From contig JAFGWM010000071.1 in assembly GCA_016937155.1 (NCBI GenBank), positions 1 to 64,000 on the forward strand: 64,000 nucleotides of DNA. Reading direction: 5' to 3'. The DNA is from Deltaproteobacteria bacterium. GTDB taxonomy: Bacteria > Myxococcota_A > Polyangia > HGW-17. Positions 38,112-47,044 of this stretch are shown one piece after another. Positions within the stretch are counted from its first letter, which is position 1. The number at the start of each line of letters is the position of its first letter. Made by a program: the position numbers and the translations under genes. The notes beneath the pieces are model-generated. The model was not told where the DNA came from. It searched no databases and saw only the letters and a list, made by a program, of their open reading frames with translations.

Positions 38112-38858
38112 CTAGTAGTATGCTTCAATAGCAAAAGTGAACTGCATCATTCCAGGAAGGAAAAATCCTGTTTCAAATTTTATGCTGAACATATCCATAA
38201 GGTCGTATCTCAGGCCGATTACACCTTCCAAAGCACCCATTGCTCTTGGAATATCCTCTTTTTCACGACCATCATTACCTGCCACAGTACATGTACCGCT
38301 CATATCCTGATAATTATCTTCATTACAGCCATAAGTGGGAGTAGTATAAATGTCACCTAAAACAGCTCCGCCACCTATGCCAAAGCCATATATGAAATAG
38401 AGGTCCTTTATCAGTTCCAGCTTCCATGTGACTGCGATTTCCCCATAAAGAAACTTGAAATCTTCAAACTCAGTTAATTCTGCATCTGCCCAGTCATGAT
38501 TAAGACCCAGCCACACAGCATCAGGTGGATTAATGCTCCAGTATTTCAGTTTCAATGAAACATCTGCATTCAGTGTGCGGTAGATAAATCTGAGCCCATA
38601 GGATGGGCCCTTTACATCATGGGCTCCCTTCATGAACATGTGAAGCCAGAATTCAGGGATATAATTGTAAGTGAAATCCATTCCGATACCGAAACGCTTG
38701 TTTTTAAGGTTCAGTTCAGAATTCTGTGCAGGAATTAAATTTTCAGTAGCCCTGTACATTCCCGTGGAGAATGGTGTCACCGAGGTCTCCTGAGCAAAAG
38801 CAGCAGTAGAAATTGAAATTAAAACAGCAAACCCAATAAAAGCCAGTTTTTTCATCAT
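38112..38858 (-). CDS. Outer-membrane beta-barrel-like protein
   Basis: A 248-residue exported protein with a signal peptide ending in AFAQE. The rest alternates as amphipathic beta strands rich in Gly, Tyr and Phe, such as RFGIGMDFTYNYI and YGEIAVTWKLELIKDLYFIY. The last residues (MMQFTFAIEAYY) form a strand ending in aromatics, as expected for the C-terminal strand that signals barrel insertion. Two cysteines in an extracellular-type loop (YGCNEDNYQDMSGTCTV) may form a disulfide. GGGAG precedes the ATG. It lies 17 bases after the CxxC gene, so the two may be co-transcribed. Confidence 0.7.
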   Translation of the reverse strand: MMKKLAFIGFAVLISISTAAFAQETSVTPFSTGMYRATENLIPAQNSELNLKNKRFGIGMDFTYNYIPEFWLHMFMKGAHDVKGPSYGLRFIYRTLNADVSLKLKYWSINPPDAVWLGLNHDWADAELTEFEDFKFLYGEIAVTWKLELIKDLYFIYGFGIGGGAVLGDIYTTPTYGCNEDNYQDMSGTCTVAGNDGREKEDIPRAMGALEGVIGLRYDLMDMFSIKFETGFFLPGMMQFTFAIEAYY

Positions 38859-38875
38859 ATTACTCCCTAATCAGG

Positions 38876-39367
38876 TCAAGAGTTTTCCCACTCATCATCA
38901 ATGAATTCAGAGAACAGGTCATTATCATCAATGACTCTGGATAAATAGCATCCCCACTGATCACAGACAGCAATCATATGTGTCTCACTTAATTTTTCGG
39001 TCAGATAAATTGTATGAAGGTGTCCTTTCTGACAGTTACATTTTCCAAGCACAGGAAATTCAGATTCACATTCAGGACACATTATTTTTACTTTTTCCCC
39101 ATTTTCAAAGCTTACACCATGTCTTCTGTGGTCCCCGTGAAAAGGACTGACTTCAAGATACCCTTCAGTGGAATCGGATGAAACTTTAAGTTTTATTCCC
39201 GGGTAGCCATCGAAAGTATGACCACCGTTTCCGATGAGATTATGTCCATTGGGACAAAATGCTTTCGTAACGATTATATAGACATCCTCGGAAACCATTA
39301 TGTTACCCTCATTGGATGGTTCTTCTTTATGAATTTTAACATCGTTTACAGAAATGTCTTTCTCCAT
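38876..39367 (-). CDS. Putative zinc-binding cytoplasmic protein
   Basis: A 163-residue protein without a signal peptide. FCPNGHNLIG begins a CxxxH-like element, IMCPECESEFP is a CxxC, and KCNCQKGHLHT and VCDQWGCYLS are further Cys pairs, suggesting one or two zinc sites of rubredoxin-like or ribbon type. AAAGGAG precedes the ATG. The beta-barrel gene follows after 17 bases. I do not recognise the family. It is unlike the four-CxxC protein at 6357-6890 in sequence. Confidence 0.65.
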   Translation of the reverse strand: MEKDISVNDVKIHKEEPSNEGNIMVSEDVYIIVTKAFCPNGHNLIGNGGHTFDGYPGIKLKVSSDSTEGYLEVSPFHGDHRRHGVSFENGEKVKIMCPECESEFPVLGKCNCQKGHLHTIYLTEKLSETHMIAVCDQWGCYLSRVIDDNDLFSEFIDDEWENS

Positions 39368-39433
39368 GGGACTCCTTTATCCGTCAGTATTTCAACCGCT
39401 GCAAGTGCGACAAATCTTAGATAGTGACTATTT

Positions 39434-39868
39434 TTATAACTTTCCAGCAGTTTTTTGCAGACATTGATCCATTTCCTTACATTCCATTTTCAGACACTTG
39501 TCAACCTCTTTCTTATCAAGGTTTTTTGTGGCTTTTTCACAATGAGAAATATATTTATCCATATTAGAGCCGAATTTCTGTCTGATTCCTGTACTGATGC
39601 TCTTTTTGAAAGCCACATCAGTTTTTTTATCGTTTGTGATTTTCTCCAGATGGCAGTCCATCAGTTTTCTGGATAGTCTCCCGCACAGTGTATCAGGGAA
39701 TTTTAATTCCACGGACAGTTTATTTGTGTCCTTCTTGTTTCTTCTGAACGTTTTTGTATTTCCTTCCATATGTGGGGGAACAACGCTGTTTTTTTCTGAT
39801 TTTTTATCACCACAGCCTGCAAGTGACAGAACAGAAAAAATAATGGCAACTGGAAAAATTGATTTCAT
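39434..39868 (-). CDS. Helical lipoprotein with conserved cysteines
   Basis: A 144-residue lipoprotein with a signal peptide ending in LAGC. The mature part is basic and helical, with several cysteines (TLCGRLSRKLMDCHL, ISHCEKATKNLDKKEVDKC and MECKEMDQC) whose regular spacing suggests a disulfide-linked helical hairpin. Similar small proteins with CxxxC...C patterns occur in myxobacteria. AGGAT precedes the ATG. It lies 33 bases downstream of kamA, so it may be read from the same transcript, but its role is unknown. Confidence 0.65.
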   Translation of the reverse strand: MKSIFPVAIIFSVLSLAGCGDKKSEKNSVVPPHMEGNTKTFRRNKKDTNKLSVELKFPDTLCGRLSRKLMDCHLEKITNDKKTDVAFKKSISTGIRQKFGSNMDKYISHCEKATKNLDKKEVDKCLKMECKEMDQCLQKTAGKL

Positions 39869-39901
39869 TTGAATGCATATCCTATAGATAAAGTATGAAA
39901 A

Positions 39902-41146
39902 TCAGGAAAGTTTACGCGGTTTTTGTGAAGGCTCGATTATTTCCTCAGGGTGGGTAAATATCCTCGCAACTCCCTTTTCAATGGCGTATTTCGGGTCATT
40001 ACATGCTTCGTCATGTCCACAAACACTCCCGGGCATTGTGTTTTCATGATAAACACTTATAACTCCTTCCCAGTTTCTCAGTATGGAAAGATGATCATTT
40101 CTTGAAATGAGATACTGTGGACCCACAGGAATTTTTCCACCGCCCCCGGGTGCGTCAACGACAAAGGTAGGAACTGCATAACCTGAGGTATGACCACGAA
40201 GACTTTCAATAATTTCAATTCCTCTTCCAAGAGTAGTTCTGAAATGACTTATTCCACGGGACAAATCACACTGATAGAGATAATAAGGTTTAACTCTGAT
40301 TTTTACCAGCTCGTGCATGAGCTTTTTGATAACGTGGGGACAGTCATTTACATTTCTGAGCAGAACGGTCTGGTTCCCAAGGGGAATTCCTGCATCTGCC
40401 AGTTTTTCACACGCTCTTTTACTGTCTGGAGTGATCTCATTGGGATGATTGAAATGTGTATTAATATATATCGGATGATATTTTTTGAGCATATTTACAA
40501 GATCATCTGTAATTCTCTGTGGGAGAACAACAGGCATCCTTGTTCCTATCCTGATAATTTCCACTGATGGAATATCCCTCAAGCGGCTTATTATTTCTTC
40601 AAGTTTTTTTGTGGAATACATAAGTGGATCACCACCTGAAACAAGAACATCTCTCACTGCAGGATGTGATTTAATGTATTCAATCTGTGCATCGATAACA
40701 TCCTTGTTCAGGTGTCTGTCGATTTCTCCCACCATTCTTCTTCTGGTGCAGTGCCTGCAGTACATGGAACAGACATTTGTGATAAGCATTAAAACCCTGT
40801 CAGGATACCTGTGGGTAAGCCCGTGAACAGGTGAATCTGCTTCCTCATCCAGAGGATCAAGGAGATCTCCCATATGAACATGTGTTTCCAAAATAGTGGG
40901 AATGGACTGAGCCCTCACCGGATCACTCTTGTTATCGGGATCTATAAGTGACATGTAATATGGTGTGACTGACATATCAAAAGTTTTAAGCGTGCCACGA
41001 ATTTCCCGTTCATCATCGGGAGAAAGATTCATAACCTGCTTAAGGTCCTCAACATTTCTAATTGCATTTTTTAGTTGCCATTTCCAGTCATTCCACTGTT
41101 CATCTGTAACATTTTTCCAAATGGGAATACTTCTGAAATCACGCAT
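39902..41146 (-). CDS. kamA: L-lysine 2,3-aminomutase (radical SAM)
   Basis: A 414-residue radical SAM enzyme, the same size as the clostridial lysine 2,3-aminomutase. The [4Fe-4S] motif is CSMYCRHC, and the following SGGDPL segment is standard. The PLP-binding Lys is in GGGGKIPVGP. It converts L-lysine to L-beta-lysine with PLP, SAM and a radical. The products can enter lysine fermentation or, after acetylation, serve as compatible solutes. kdd lies directly upstream, which favours fermentation. GGAGGT precedes the ATG. No activating partner or 5,6-aminomutase (kamDE) is nearby. The enzyme is very oxygen-sensitive, which bears on lifestyle. Confidence 0.93.
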   Translation of the reverse strand: MRDFRSIPIWKNVTDEQWNDWKWQLKNAIRNVEDLKQVMNLSPDDEREIRGTLKTFDMSVTPYYMSLIDPDNKSDPVRAQSIPTILETHVHMGDLLDPLDEEADSPVHGLTHRYPDRVLMLITNVCSMYCRHCTRRRMVGEIDRHLNKDVIDAQIEYIKSHPAVRDVLVSGGDPLMYSTKKLEEIISRLRDIPSVEIIRIGTRMPVVLPQRITDDLVNMLKKYHPIYINTHFNHPNEITPDSKRACEKLADAGIPLGNQTVLLRNVNDCPHVIKKLMHELVKIRVKPYYLYQCDLSRGISHFRTTLGRGIEIIESLRGHTSGYAVPTFVVDAPGGGGKIPVGPQYLISRNDHLSILRNWEGVISVYHENTMPGSVCGHDEACNDPKYAIEKGVARIFTHPEEIIEPSQKPRKLS

Positions 41147-41262
41147 TAAAAGACCTCCTCAAAAAGTTATCTCCCTTTTACTAAATACTGAACCTTTTGT
41201 CAGCGCAAAACCCCAAAATATTTTTCTTAAAAAGTGTATGGGTGAAAAGATGAAGGAAGTGG

Positions 41263-42312
41263 TTATTTCACGTAGCGTTCTTCATAAATTTTACGCAGGA
41301 CATCGCTTTCTCTGACAAATTCCAGCGCGATTTTTGCATGGTCTCTGGTGTATCCATTACCAATAAGCATTGTTACATCCATTCCGACACCTTCAGCTCC
41401 AAGTGCGGCCTTGGTAAAACTGGTGGCCATTGAAAAGAAGTATACTGTTCCATCTTCACGACAGGGCAGTATGGCTCCCATTTCACAGTCAGGTCTGCTT
41501 ACACATGAAATTACCACATCCACAAGGTTGCCGTCAGTAAGCTCCTGAACCTTCTCATACATTTCAACAGCATTGGATGCATCAATTTTGAAAGCATCAT
41601 CAATGAATGGAAGTCCGTTGAGGAAAGACAGTCCGCCATCTGATGTTGTCGTACCGATAATCTGTCCTGTTACGCCTGCATATCTTTTTGCAACATATGA
41701 ACAGAGAAGTCCGCTTTTGCCGCTTGCTCCTATAATTAGAACTCTCTGACCCGGTTTAACGAGACGGGCTGTCTGTGCGGGAGCACCGGCAACATCAAGA
41801 ATTGCCAGAGCCAGTTTGTCATCCATATCATCGGGAAGTTTTGCCCAGATTCCACTTTCAAACAGTATGGCCTGTCCGTCAATATCCACCTGATCTGTGT
41901 CTTTATGCACTTTAAGAATTTTATTTATTTTCAATGGAGTAAGACTCAAGGAAACCAGAGATGCAATGCGGTCTCCCTCTTTAATGTCCACCTTGTCCTT
42001 TATGGCGCTGCCTACACGTTTAACAACGCCAATAAACATTCCACCACTACCTGTAACAGGATTTTTATGCTTACCGAATCTGTCAACGATTGAAAGCATT
42101 ATTTCCTGGATCTTATCAATGTTTCCTTCAGCTTCATCTTTGATCTGTGTGAAGGATGCACTGTCAACATTTAATGTGATCACATCACACAGAATTTCGT
42201 TGTCATATAATTTTGTCATATCGTTATCCACACGGAGTGCCGGTTGAGGCAGCACGCCCTGGGGCTCAATTACTCTGTGTGTTCCAAAACGGTTTCCTTT
42301 TAATTCCTGCAT
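41263..42312 (-). CDS. kdd: L-erythro-3,5-diaminohexanoate dehydrogenase
   Basis: A 349-residue protein of the medium-chain-like dehydrogenase fold. Residues about 170-200 hold the nucleotide-binding GASGKSGLLCS, and the N-terminus has the family start GNRFGTHRVIEPQGVLPQPA. It catalyses NAD-dependent oxidative deamination of (3S,5S)-3,5-diaminohexanoate, the third step of the anaerobic lysine pathway. Its substrate is made by KamA and then lysine 5,6-aminomutase. AAGGAG precedes the ATG. kamA follows after 116 bases. The other pathway genes (kamD, kamE, kce, kal) are not in the window. Confidence 0.9.
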   Translation of the reverse strand: MQELKGNRFGTHRVIEPQGVLPQPALRVDNDMTKLYDNEILCDVITLNVDSASFTQIKDEAEGNIDKIQEIMLSIVDRFGKHKNPVTGSGGMFIGVVKRVGSAIKDKVDIKEGDRIASLVSLSLTPLKINKILKVHKDTDQVDIDGQAILFESGIWAKLPDDMDDKLALAILDVAGAPAQTARLVKPGQRVLIIGASGKSGLLCSYVAKRYAGVTGQIIGTTTSDGGLSFLNGLPFIDDAFKIDASNAVEMYEKVQELTDGNLVDVVISCVSRPDCEMGAILPCREDGTVYFFSMATSFTKAALGAEGVGMDVTMLIGNGYTRDHAKIALEFVRESDVLRKIYEERYVK

Positions 42313-42475
42313 GAAAACTCCTTATGATAACAAAATGTTAAAGTTCCTGTTTCTAAAAAAGGAACTGTTAAAAATTATCGTTAAAAATATAACAGATTGC
42401 CAGATTTTCAACATAAAAGTTGAGAAAATTTTGTTTTACTGAAATGGAGCATCGAACTGATGATTCTGAACAGTA

Positions 42476-42694
42476 TTATCTGGGGCGATAAATAATTCTG
42501 CCTCTGGTGGGATCGTATGGAGAAACCCCCACTGTAACCCTGTCACCAAGGACCACTCTGATTCTGTACCGTCTCATTTTTCCAGCCAGATGTGCAAGAA
42601 CAACAAGACCGTTATCTGTTTTTACTCTGAACTGTCCCCCCGCGAGAACCTCCACTACTTCACCTTCAAGTTCTATTTGATCATCTTTTGACAT
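42476..42694 (-). CDS. infA: Translation initiation factor IF-1
   Basis: A 72-residue OB-fold protein. It has the typical IELEGEVVEVLAGGQFRVKT opening, then LAHLAGKMRRYRIRVVLGDRV and the C-terminal YDPTRGRIIYRPR. It is the standard length. IF-1 binds the ribosomal A site during initiation. AGGAT precedes the ATG. It lies 163 bases from kdd and is not in a ribosomal-protein cluster, which would be the usual place, so it may be an extra copy. Confidence 0.96.
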   Translation of the reverse strand: MSKDDQIELEGEVVEVLAGGQFRVKTDNGLVVLAHLAGKMRRYRIRVVLGDRVTVGVSPYDPTRGRIIYRPR

Positions 42695-42913
42695 ACGTTC
42701 AATCCTGAAAAGTTAAAAATAATAAAAACAATAAGTTAAAAAGCTTTTTTCACCAAAGTATGATGACCTCAGCTCCAACGCGCACTGAATCTATCAGGGT
42801 ATTTTTATTCGTCAAGGTGAAACATTATATTTATCAAAACCGGACCATTTCAGGAGTGAAGGGACGTATGAAATCCATGGTAAATATGCTTCAGATATAT
42901 TTAAACCCTCAGC

Positions 42914-42942
42914 TTGACAGCATTACCATTATTTTCAATAAT
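42914..42942 (+). promoter_or_regulatory. Strong sigma-70-type promoter
   Basis: TTGACA (42914-42919), a 17-base spacer, and AATAAT (42937-42942), which matches the TATAAT consensus at five of six positions. Transcription would start near 42949, about 33 bases before the diguanylate cyclase ATG. The rest of 42695-42913 shows no gene I trust. Confidence 0.7.
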
Positions 42943-42981
42943 TGTACGTTGGATTTCTCTTTTTACCAGAAGGATAAATAA

Positions 42982-45039
42982 ATGGTTCATAAACCTCAAA
43001 AAACACTCACAACCATTGTTGCGGGAGTACTGGTGGCAATTACACTCACATCCAATATCGCTCTTTTTTTCTTTGTCTACAAGGATGTGCACAAACAGGT
43101 TAAAAAGAATCTGAGTGCGAAAACACTTTCAACTCTTTATGCTGTTGCACCGGTAATTGATCTTGTGAAGTACTCCGGACTGGTATCCACAAAAGATTCA
43201 AAGGATCCTTACTATGAAACTCTCAGGAAATATCTGGAGTTTGTCAGACAAAAAGGTAATTTCAGATATCTGTACACAATAGCTGAAGATCAGAAAGGAA
43301 AACTGATTTATGTGGTTGATGGATATGATCCTAATGATGAGGGATTCAGTAGGCTCGGAGATATCACAACTGATGATGAGACACCGGGTTTCAGGAAAGT
43401 CAAACAGTCACTTAAACCTGTAATGGAGGTTTCTGACAGTGAAAAATGGGGAAAGATGATGACAGTTTACATTCCCCTCATGGATCCTTCAGGAAAACTT
43501 GTTGGCGTGCTGTGTGCGGATCATGAAATGTCTGCCGTTACAAATGCAATAAATCATAGAAGCAGGTTTTTTGGCTTTCTTATAACCATAATAACTATTC
43601 TCGGACTTACTGCTACGATTCTCAGTTCATTTATAATAAGAAGAACAGAGCAGAGCAGACTGGAAACACACCACAATCTGCAGCAGTCTTACAGGGAACT
43701 GGATGAAAGTCAGAAAGCTCTTAAGGCAAGTGAAGAAACTAAGCGGGTTCTTTTAAATGCTGCGACAGAATCAATTCTTCTCATGGATGCATCAGGAAAA
43801 ATTCAGGATGCCAATACTGCCATGGCAGCTCAGTGGAAATTAACTCCACACGAAATTCGTGGAAAATCACTTTTTGATCTTTCCGGTGATGAGAGTAATG
43901 AACTTATGACTCATAGAAATGAAGTTCTTGAGAGCCGTATGGTTGAACATTTTGAAAGGGATGAAGGTGATCGTCATCTTACATACAGCCTGTATCCGGT
44001 GGGGGAAGAAACATATGTTTCAAGTGTTGCTGTTTTCTCGCAGGATATTTCATGGAGGAGAAAACTTGAAAATGCCCTTAAGGAAAGTGAGGAACGTTTC
44101 AGAAGTGCATTTGAAAATGCAGCAGTGGGAATTGCTCTAACTGATATAAACGGAAAGCTTATCAAAGTGAACCGTTCATTTTGTGAAATGCTGGAACTTG
44201 GTGAGGGACAGGCTATTGGTGAAAGTCTGGATGCAATAACCCATCCGGAGGATAAGGATAAGGATGTTACGCTGAAGGAAAGACTTCTTGCTGGAGAAAT
44301 TTCCTACTACCATGTCGAAAAGAGATACATTGGAACAAGTGGCAAAACCCTCTGGGGGATACTGAGCGCCAGTGTCGTGGCGGGTGAAGATGGAAAACCT
44401 CTTTATGCCATAGGTATGATACAGGATATTACTCAGAGAAAACTTGTGGAATATGAACTTAAACTGGCAAAGATGGATGCTGAAACAGCCCGTGAGAATG
44501 CTGAGTTTCTGGCACGCACAGATTTTCTTACTCAGCTTTTAAACAGAAGAGCTTTTATGGAACGATTTGATTCTGAAATTTCCAGAGCATCAAGAGAGTC
44601 AAGGCCCATAGGTATTATCATTGCCGATATAGATCATTTCAAAAAAGTGAATGATACATGGGGTCATGAATCTGGAGATCGTGTTCTGAAGGCTTTTGCT
44701 CAGGCGCTGGAAAGGAACTGCAGAAAATACGATTTCGTCGGCAGACACGGAGGAGAAGAGTTTATTGTCTGTCTTCCTGAATCAAATATGGAACAGACCA
44801 TACACATAGCTGAACGGATCAGGCAGAATGTGGAAGATATGTGCACTCCCATTGGAGATGGCAGCCATGAACTTAAAATCACTGCAAGCTTCGGAGCAAC
44901 TGTAATGTTCCCGGGAAGGGGTGATACTTCTGACTCCACAATAATAAGAGCAGATCATGCCCTTTATGATGCAAAAACAAAAGGTCGAAACAGAGTTTGC
45001 TCTATGGAAACTGATCCTGATCAGCACATCCCCCTGTAA
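42982..45039 (+). CDS. Membrane diguanylate cyclase with two PAS domains
   Basis: A 685-residue c-di-GMP synthase. Helices at about 10-32 and 198-220 bound a periplasmic sensor domain of double-Cache type. A coiled coil leads into two PAS domains (about 255-360 and 370-490), with PAC-like ends. The GGDEF domain at about 505-670 has the catalytic GGEEF at residues 590-594 and, just before it, RKYD, which fits the product-inhibition I-site (RxxD). It should therefore make c-di-GMP from two GTP in response to a signal and be feedback-limited. AAGGA precedes the ATG. A strong promoter lies just upstream. The PilZ protein at 52003 is a candidate receptor. Confidence 0.93.
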   Translation: MVHKPQKTLTTIVAGVLVAITLTSNIALFFFVYKDVHKQVKKNLSAKTLSTLYAVAPVIDLVKYSGLVSTKDSKDPYYETLRKYLEFVRQKGNFRYLYTIAEDQKGKLIYVVDGYDPNDEGFSRLGDITTDDETPGFRKVKQSLKPVMEVSDSEKWGKMMTVYIPLMDPSGKLVGVLCADHEMSAVTNAINHRSRFFGFLITIITILGLTATILSSFIIRRTEQSRLETHHNLQQSYRELDESQKALKASEETKRVLLNAATESILLMDASGKIQDANTAMAAQWKLTPHEIRGKSLFDLSGDESNELMTHRNEVLESRMVEHFERDEGDRHLTYSLYPVGEETYVSSVAVFSQDISWRRKLENALKESEERFRSAFENAAVGIALTDINGKLIKVNRSFCEMLELGEGQAIGESLDAITHPEDKDKDVTLKERLLAGEISYYHVEKRYIGTSGKTLWGILSASVVAGEDGKPLYAIGMIQDITQRKLVEYELKLAKMDAETARENAEFLARTDFLTQLLNRRAFMERFDSEISRASRESRPIGIIIADIDHFKKVNDTWGHESGDRVLKAFAQALERNCRKYDFVGRHGGEEFIVCLPESNMEQTIHIAERIRQNVEDMCTPIGDGSHELKITASFGATVMFPGRGDTSDSTIIRADHALYDAKTKGRNRVCSMETDPDQHIPL

Positions 45040-45139
45040 ATTTATGTTGTTTAAAAAGACAATCAATTTTTCCAACTGCATTTGAGATTTTAAGCTGTCA
45101 ATTTTAGTGGTGTATTGGAATTATTTATTAGTTAAAGCT

Positions 45140-45892
45140 TTAATTGCTATTTATACATGTGTTTCTTGAATCACAAAGACTGTATCCCGCAAGAATACAC
45201 TCTTCATCAGTTTCACATAACACTGTTTTGACACAATCTCCCGGATACAGCCAGACTTTTTCAGGTACAGGTGGCCAGCTTTCCAGAAGTCCTGCTGTAG
45301 AACCGGAAACACATTGATGGGAATGTGCGCAGATGCTGTGAAAGCCTACAATATCGGGTCTGAAATTACAGAAAATGCTTTTGCAGTGTCCATCAGTTTC
45401 GTCACAGATTTCCCACGGAGCACAGTTATTACCTGCTGAGCAATCCACTGGATATATTTGTGCAAGCATTAACTGGGGAGAAACATCTTCACAGCCCTCT
45501 GCAGTACAGAGTCTGGGTGTTTCTACACATTTCTGATTATTACAGATAAACCATGGAGGGCATTCATTCTGTGATGAACATGGAATAATTGCAGGATAAC
45601 AAATGCTTTCAGTACACACTGCACCAGATTCCAGTCCTCTCGTTTCGCAGAAATTATCCCCACCTTCTTTTTCACAGTCCACACCGTCGGGTCCTGCTTT
45701 GATGCATTCCGGGACACTACTTGCACTGCTTACAGTATCGCAAATGATGTTACAGCCACCACCATGTGTGCAGTGACCGGGATAAATACCTTTTTGTGGA
45801 ATACTGTAGGAAAGAATCCATCCTTCGTAGGATGATTCAACTGTACAGCCTGAGAAAACTGTGATCAGCACAGGAATAAAGTAACGGAACAT
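45140..45892 (-). CDS. Cysteine-rich lipoprotein
   Basis: A 250-residue lipoprotein with a signal peptide ending in VFSGC. The mature part contains about 26 cysteines in irregular short loops (for example CSSQNECPPWFICNNQKC and CSAGNNCAPWEICDETDGHC). These repeat the CPPW/CAPW plus IC motif, so two copies of a small Cys-rich module are clear. This relates it in style to the lipoprotein at 28847-29503. The ribosome binding site is weak. It is convergent with the diguanylate cyclase gene. Function unknown. Confidence 0.75.
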   Translation of the reverse strand: MFRYFIPVLITVFSGCTVESSYEGWILSYSIPQKGIYPGHCTHGGGCNIICDTVSSASSVPECIKAGPDGVDCEKEGGDNFCETRGLESGAVCTESICYPAIIPCSSQNECPPWFICNNQKCVETPRLCTAEGCEDVSPQLMLAQIYPVDCSAGNNCAPWEICDETDGHCKSIFCNFRPDIVGFHSICAHSHQCVSGSTAGLLESWPPVPEKVWLYPGDCVKTVLCETDEECILAGYSLCDSRNTCINSN

Positions 45893-45967
45893 AAAAAAAC
45901 CGCCAGATGTGATATGTTAAACTATATTTTTCCTGAAAACTGCCGAAATTCACAAGTTGGCAGATCC

Positions 45968-45997
45968 AGTATGCCTTGTGTCATATGAAAGTATGCC
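45968..45997. promoter_or_regulatory. Direct repeat upstream of csrA
   Basis: AGTATGCC occurs at 45968-45975 and 45990-45997, exactly 22 bases apart, close to two helical turns. This is about 100 bases before csrA. It could be a tandem operator, but the 8-bp match may be chance. The rest of 45893-46100 shows no gene and no clear promoter. Confidence 0.25.
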
Positions 45998-46100
45998 ACA
46001 ACTGACATCTATTTGCTTTGTGGAAAGATGAAAAATTTTTCAATCTTTTCACGGTGTGATAGTTTCACCACTGGTGCATGAAATGAAAAGGTGAAAACAT

Positions 46101-46427
46101 ATGCTTACTTTAACCAGAAGGCCTGGGCAGGAGATCCGGATAGGTGATGGAATCAGGATTCTTGTCAAGGAAATCAGAGGCAAACAGGTCAGATTGGGAA
46201 TTGAAGCTCCACCAGGAGTTCCAATCTATCGGGAAGAAATTTATCAGGAAATAGTCAAGGAAATGGGTCAGGCTGCTCAGGGAGAATTTGATCTCCTCGA
46301 TATTATTACCGGTTCGGAACCGCTCCCGGGTGCAAAGCCGGTACAGGTAGCCCAACTGAAAAAATCCAAACCCAAACCGGAGCAAGAGGAAGGGGCTGAG
46401 AGCAGGGAGGATAAAGATGATAATTGA
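46101..46427 (+). CDS. csrA: Carbon storage regulator CsrA, long form
   Basis: A 108-residue CsrA, an RNA-binding dimer that represses translation at GGA sites. Residues 1-58 follow the family: MLTLTRRPGQEIRIGDGI, VRLGIEAPPGVPIYREEIY, with the RNA-contacting Leu4 and the Arg of YREE. The tail of about 45 residues is unusually long and Lys/Pro/Glu-rich (KKSKPKPEQEEGAESREDKD). Typical CsrA is 60-75 residues. AAAGGTG precedes the ATG. The end overlaps the fliW start by 11 bases. FliW is the known antagonist of CsrA. Confidence 0.95.
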   Translation: MLTLTRRPGQEIRIGDGIRILVKEIRGKQVRLGIEAPPGVPIYREEIYQEIVKEMGQAAQGEFDLLDIITGSEPLPGAKPVQVAQLKKSKPKPEQEEGAESREDKDDN

Positions 46428-46923
46428 TACCACTAGATTTGGCGGAATTGAAATTGACGAAAATATGATTCTCACCCTGAAAGGTGGACTTCTTGGTTTT
46501 ACTGAAGCCACCAGTTTTATTCTCATAGATCATGCTCCGGGTAGTCCCTTCAGATGGCTGCAGAGTGCTCAGATACCGGAACTTGCTTTTGTGGTTATTG
46601 ATCCTTTTGAGGCTCTCGAAAATTATCCAGTTGAGCCTCTTACCAACGCACTGAAGGAGGTAGGAATACCTGAGGGTGAGGAAATGGCGGTTGGTGTGAT
46701 AGTAACATTCAGAAAAGGACCTCCTGGAAACACGGTTAATCTTCTGGCACCTTTGGCTTTTGCGGTGGATTCCCGGATAGGTGTTCAGACTGTTTTGCAT
46801 AACCTGAAATATGGAACACAGCACCCTCTTTCTATAATAAACCCTGGTACATCACCAGGTGATGAGAGCACTCAGAATCAGGGAAGACTGCTTATTGCCC
46901 CGGACAGTATATCTCAAGTGTAA
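46417..46923 (+). CDS. fliW: Flagellar assembly factor FliW
   Basis: A 168-residue FliW. FGGIEIDENMILTLKGGLLG and ITFRKGPPGNTVNLLAPLAF-like segments fit the family. FliW binds CsrA and relieves its repression, normally of flagellin translation, and flagellin frees CsrA by binding FliW. AGGGAGG precedes the ATG inside csrA. The csrA-fliW pair is common, but no flagellar gene lies in this window, so its partner protein is uncertain here. Confidence 0.93.
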   Translation: MIIDTTRFGGIEIDENMILTLKGGLLGFTEATSFILIDHAPGSPFRWLQSAQIPELAFVVIDPFEALENYPVEPLTNALKEVGIPEGEEMAVGVIVTFRKGPPGNTVNLLAPLAFAVDSRIGVQTVLHNLKYGTQHPLSIINPGTSPGDESTQNQGRLLIAPDSISQV

Positions 46924-46976
46924 ATTCACGCACTCTCAGAAATCTTAAGTTTAAAACCTATGGACAGAATTTTCGC

Positions 46977-46993
46977 AGGGAAAATCCCTCTTT
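46977..46993 (+). terminator. Short terminator-like hairpin after fliW
   Basis: AGGGA (46977-46981) pairs with TCCCT (46985-46989) across a 3-base loop, followed by CTTTTC. The stem is short, so this is a weak candidate for the end of the csrA-fliW transcript. Confidence 0.4.
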
Positions 46994-47044
46994 TCATATT
47001 AAAATTTGTGGTTTGACTTATATAAATCTGGAGATGGTTTTAAA

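Noticed and set aside
42868-42981. A 37-codon frame (ATG 42868, stop just before the diguanylate cyclase ATG) with an AGGAG site upstream
   Set aside because: A very good promoter lies inside it at 42914-42942, so its start would not be on the main transcript, and its sequence is not protein-like.
45956-45975. TTGGCAGATCCAGTATGCC before csrA as a sigma-54 promoter
   Set aside because: The GG-to-GC spacing is about two bases too long for the -24/-12 pattern.
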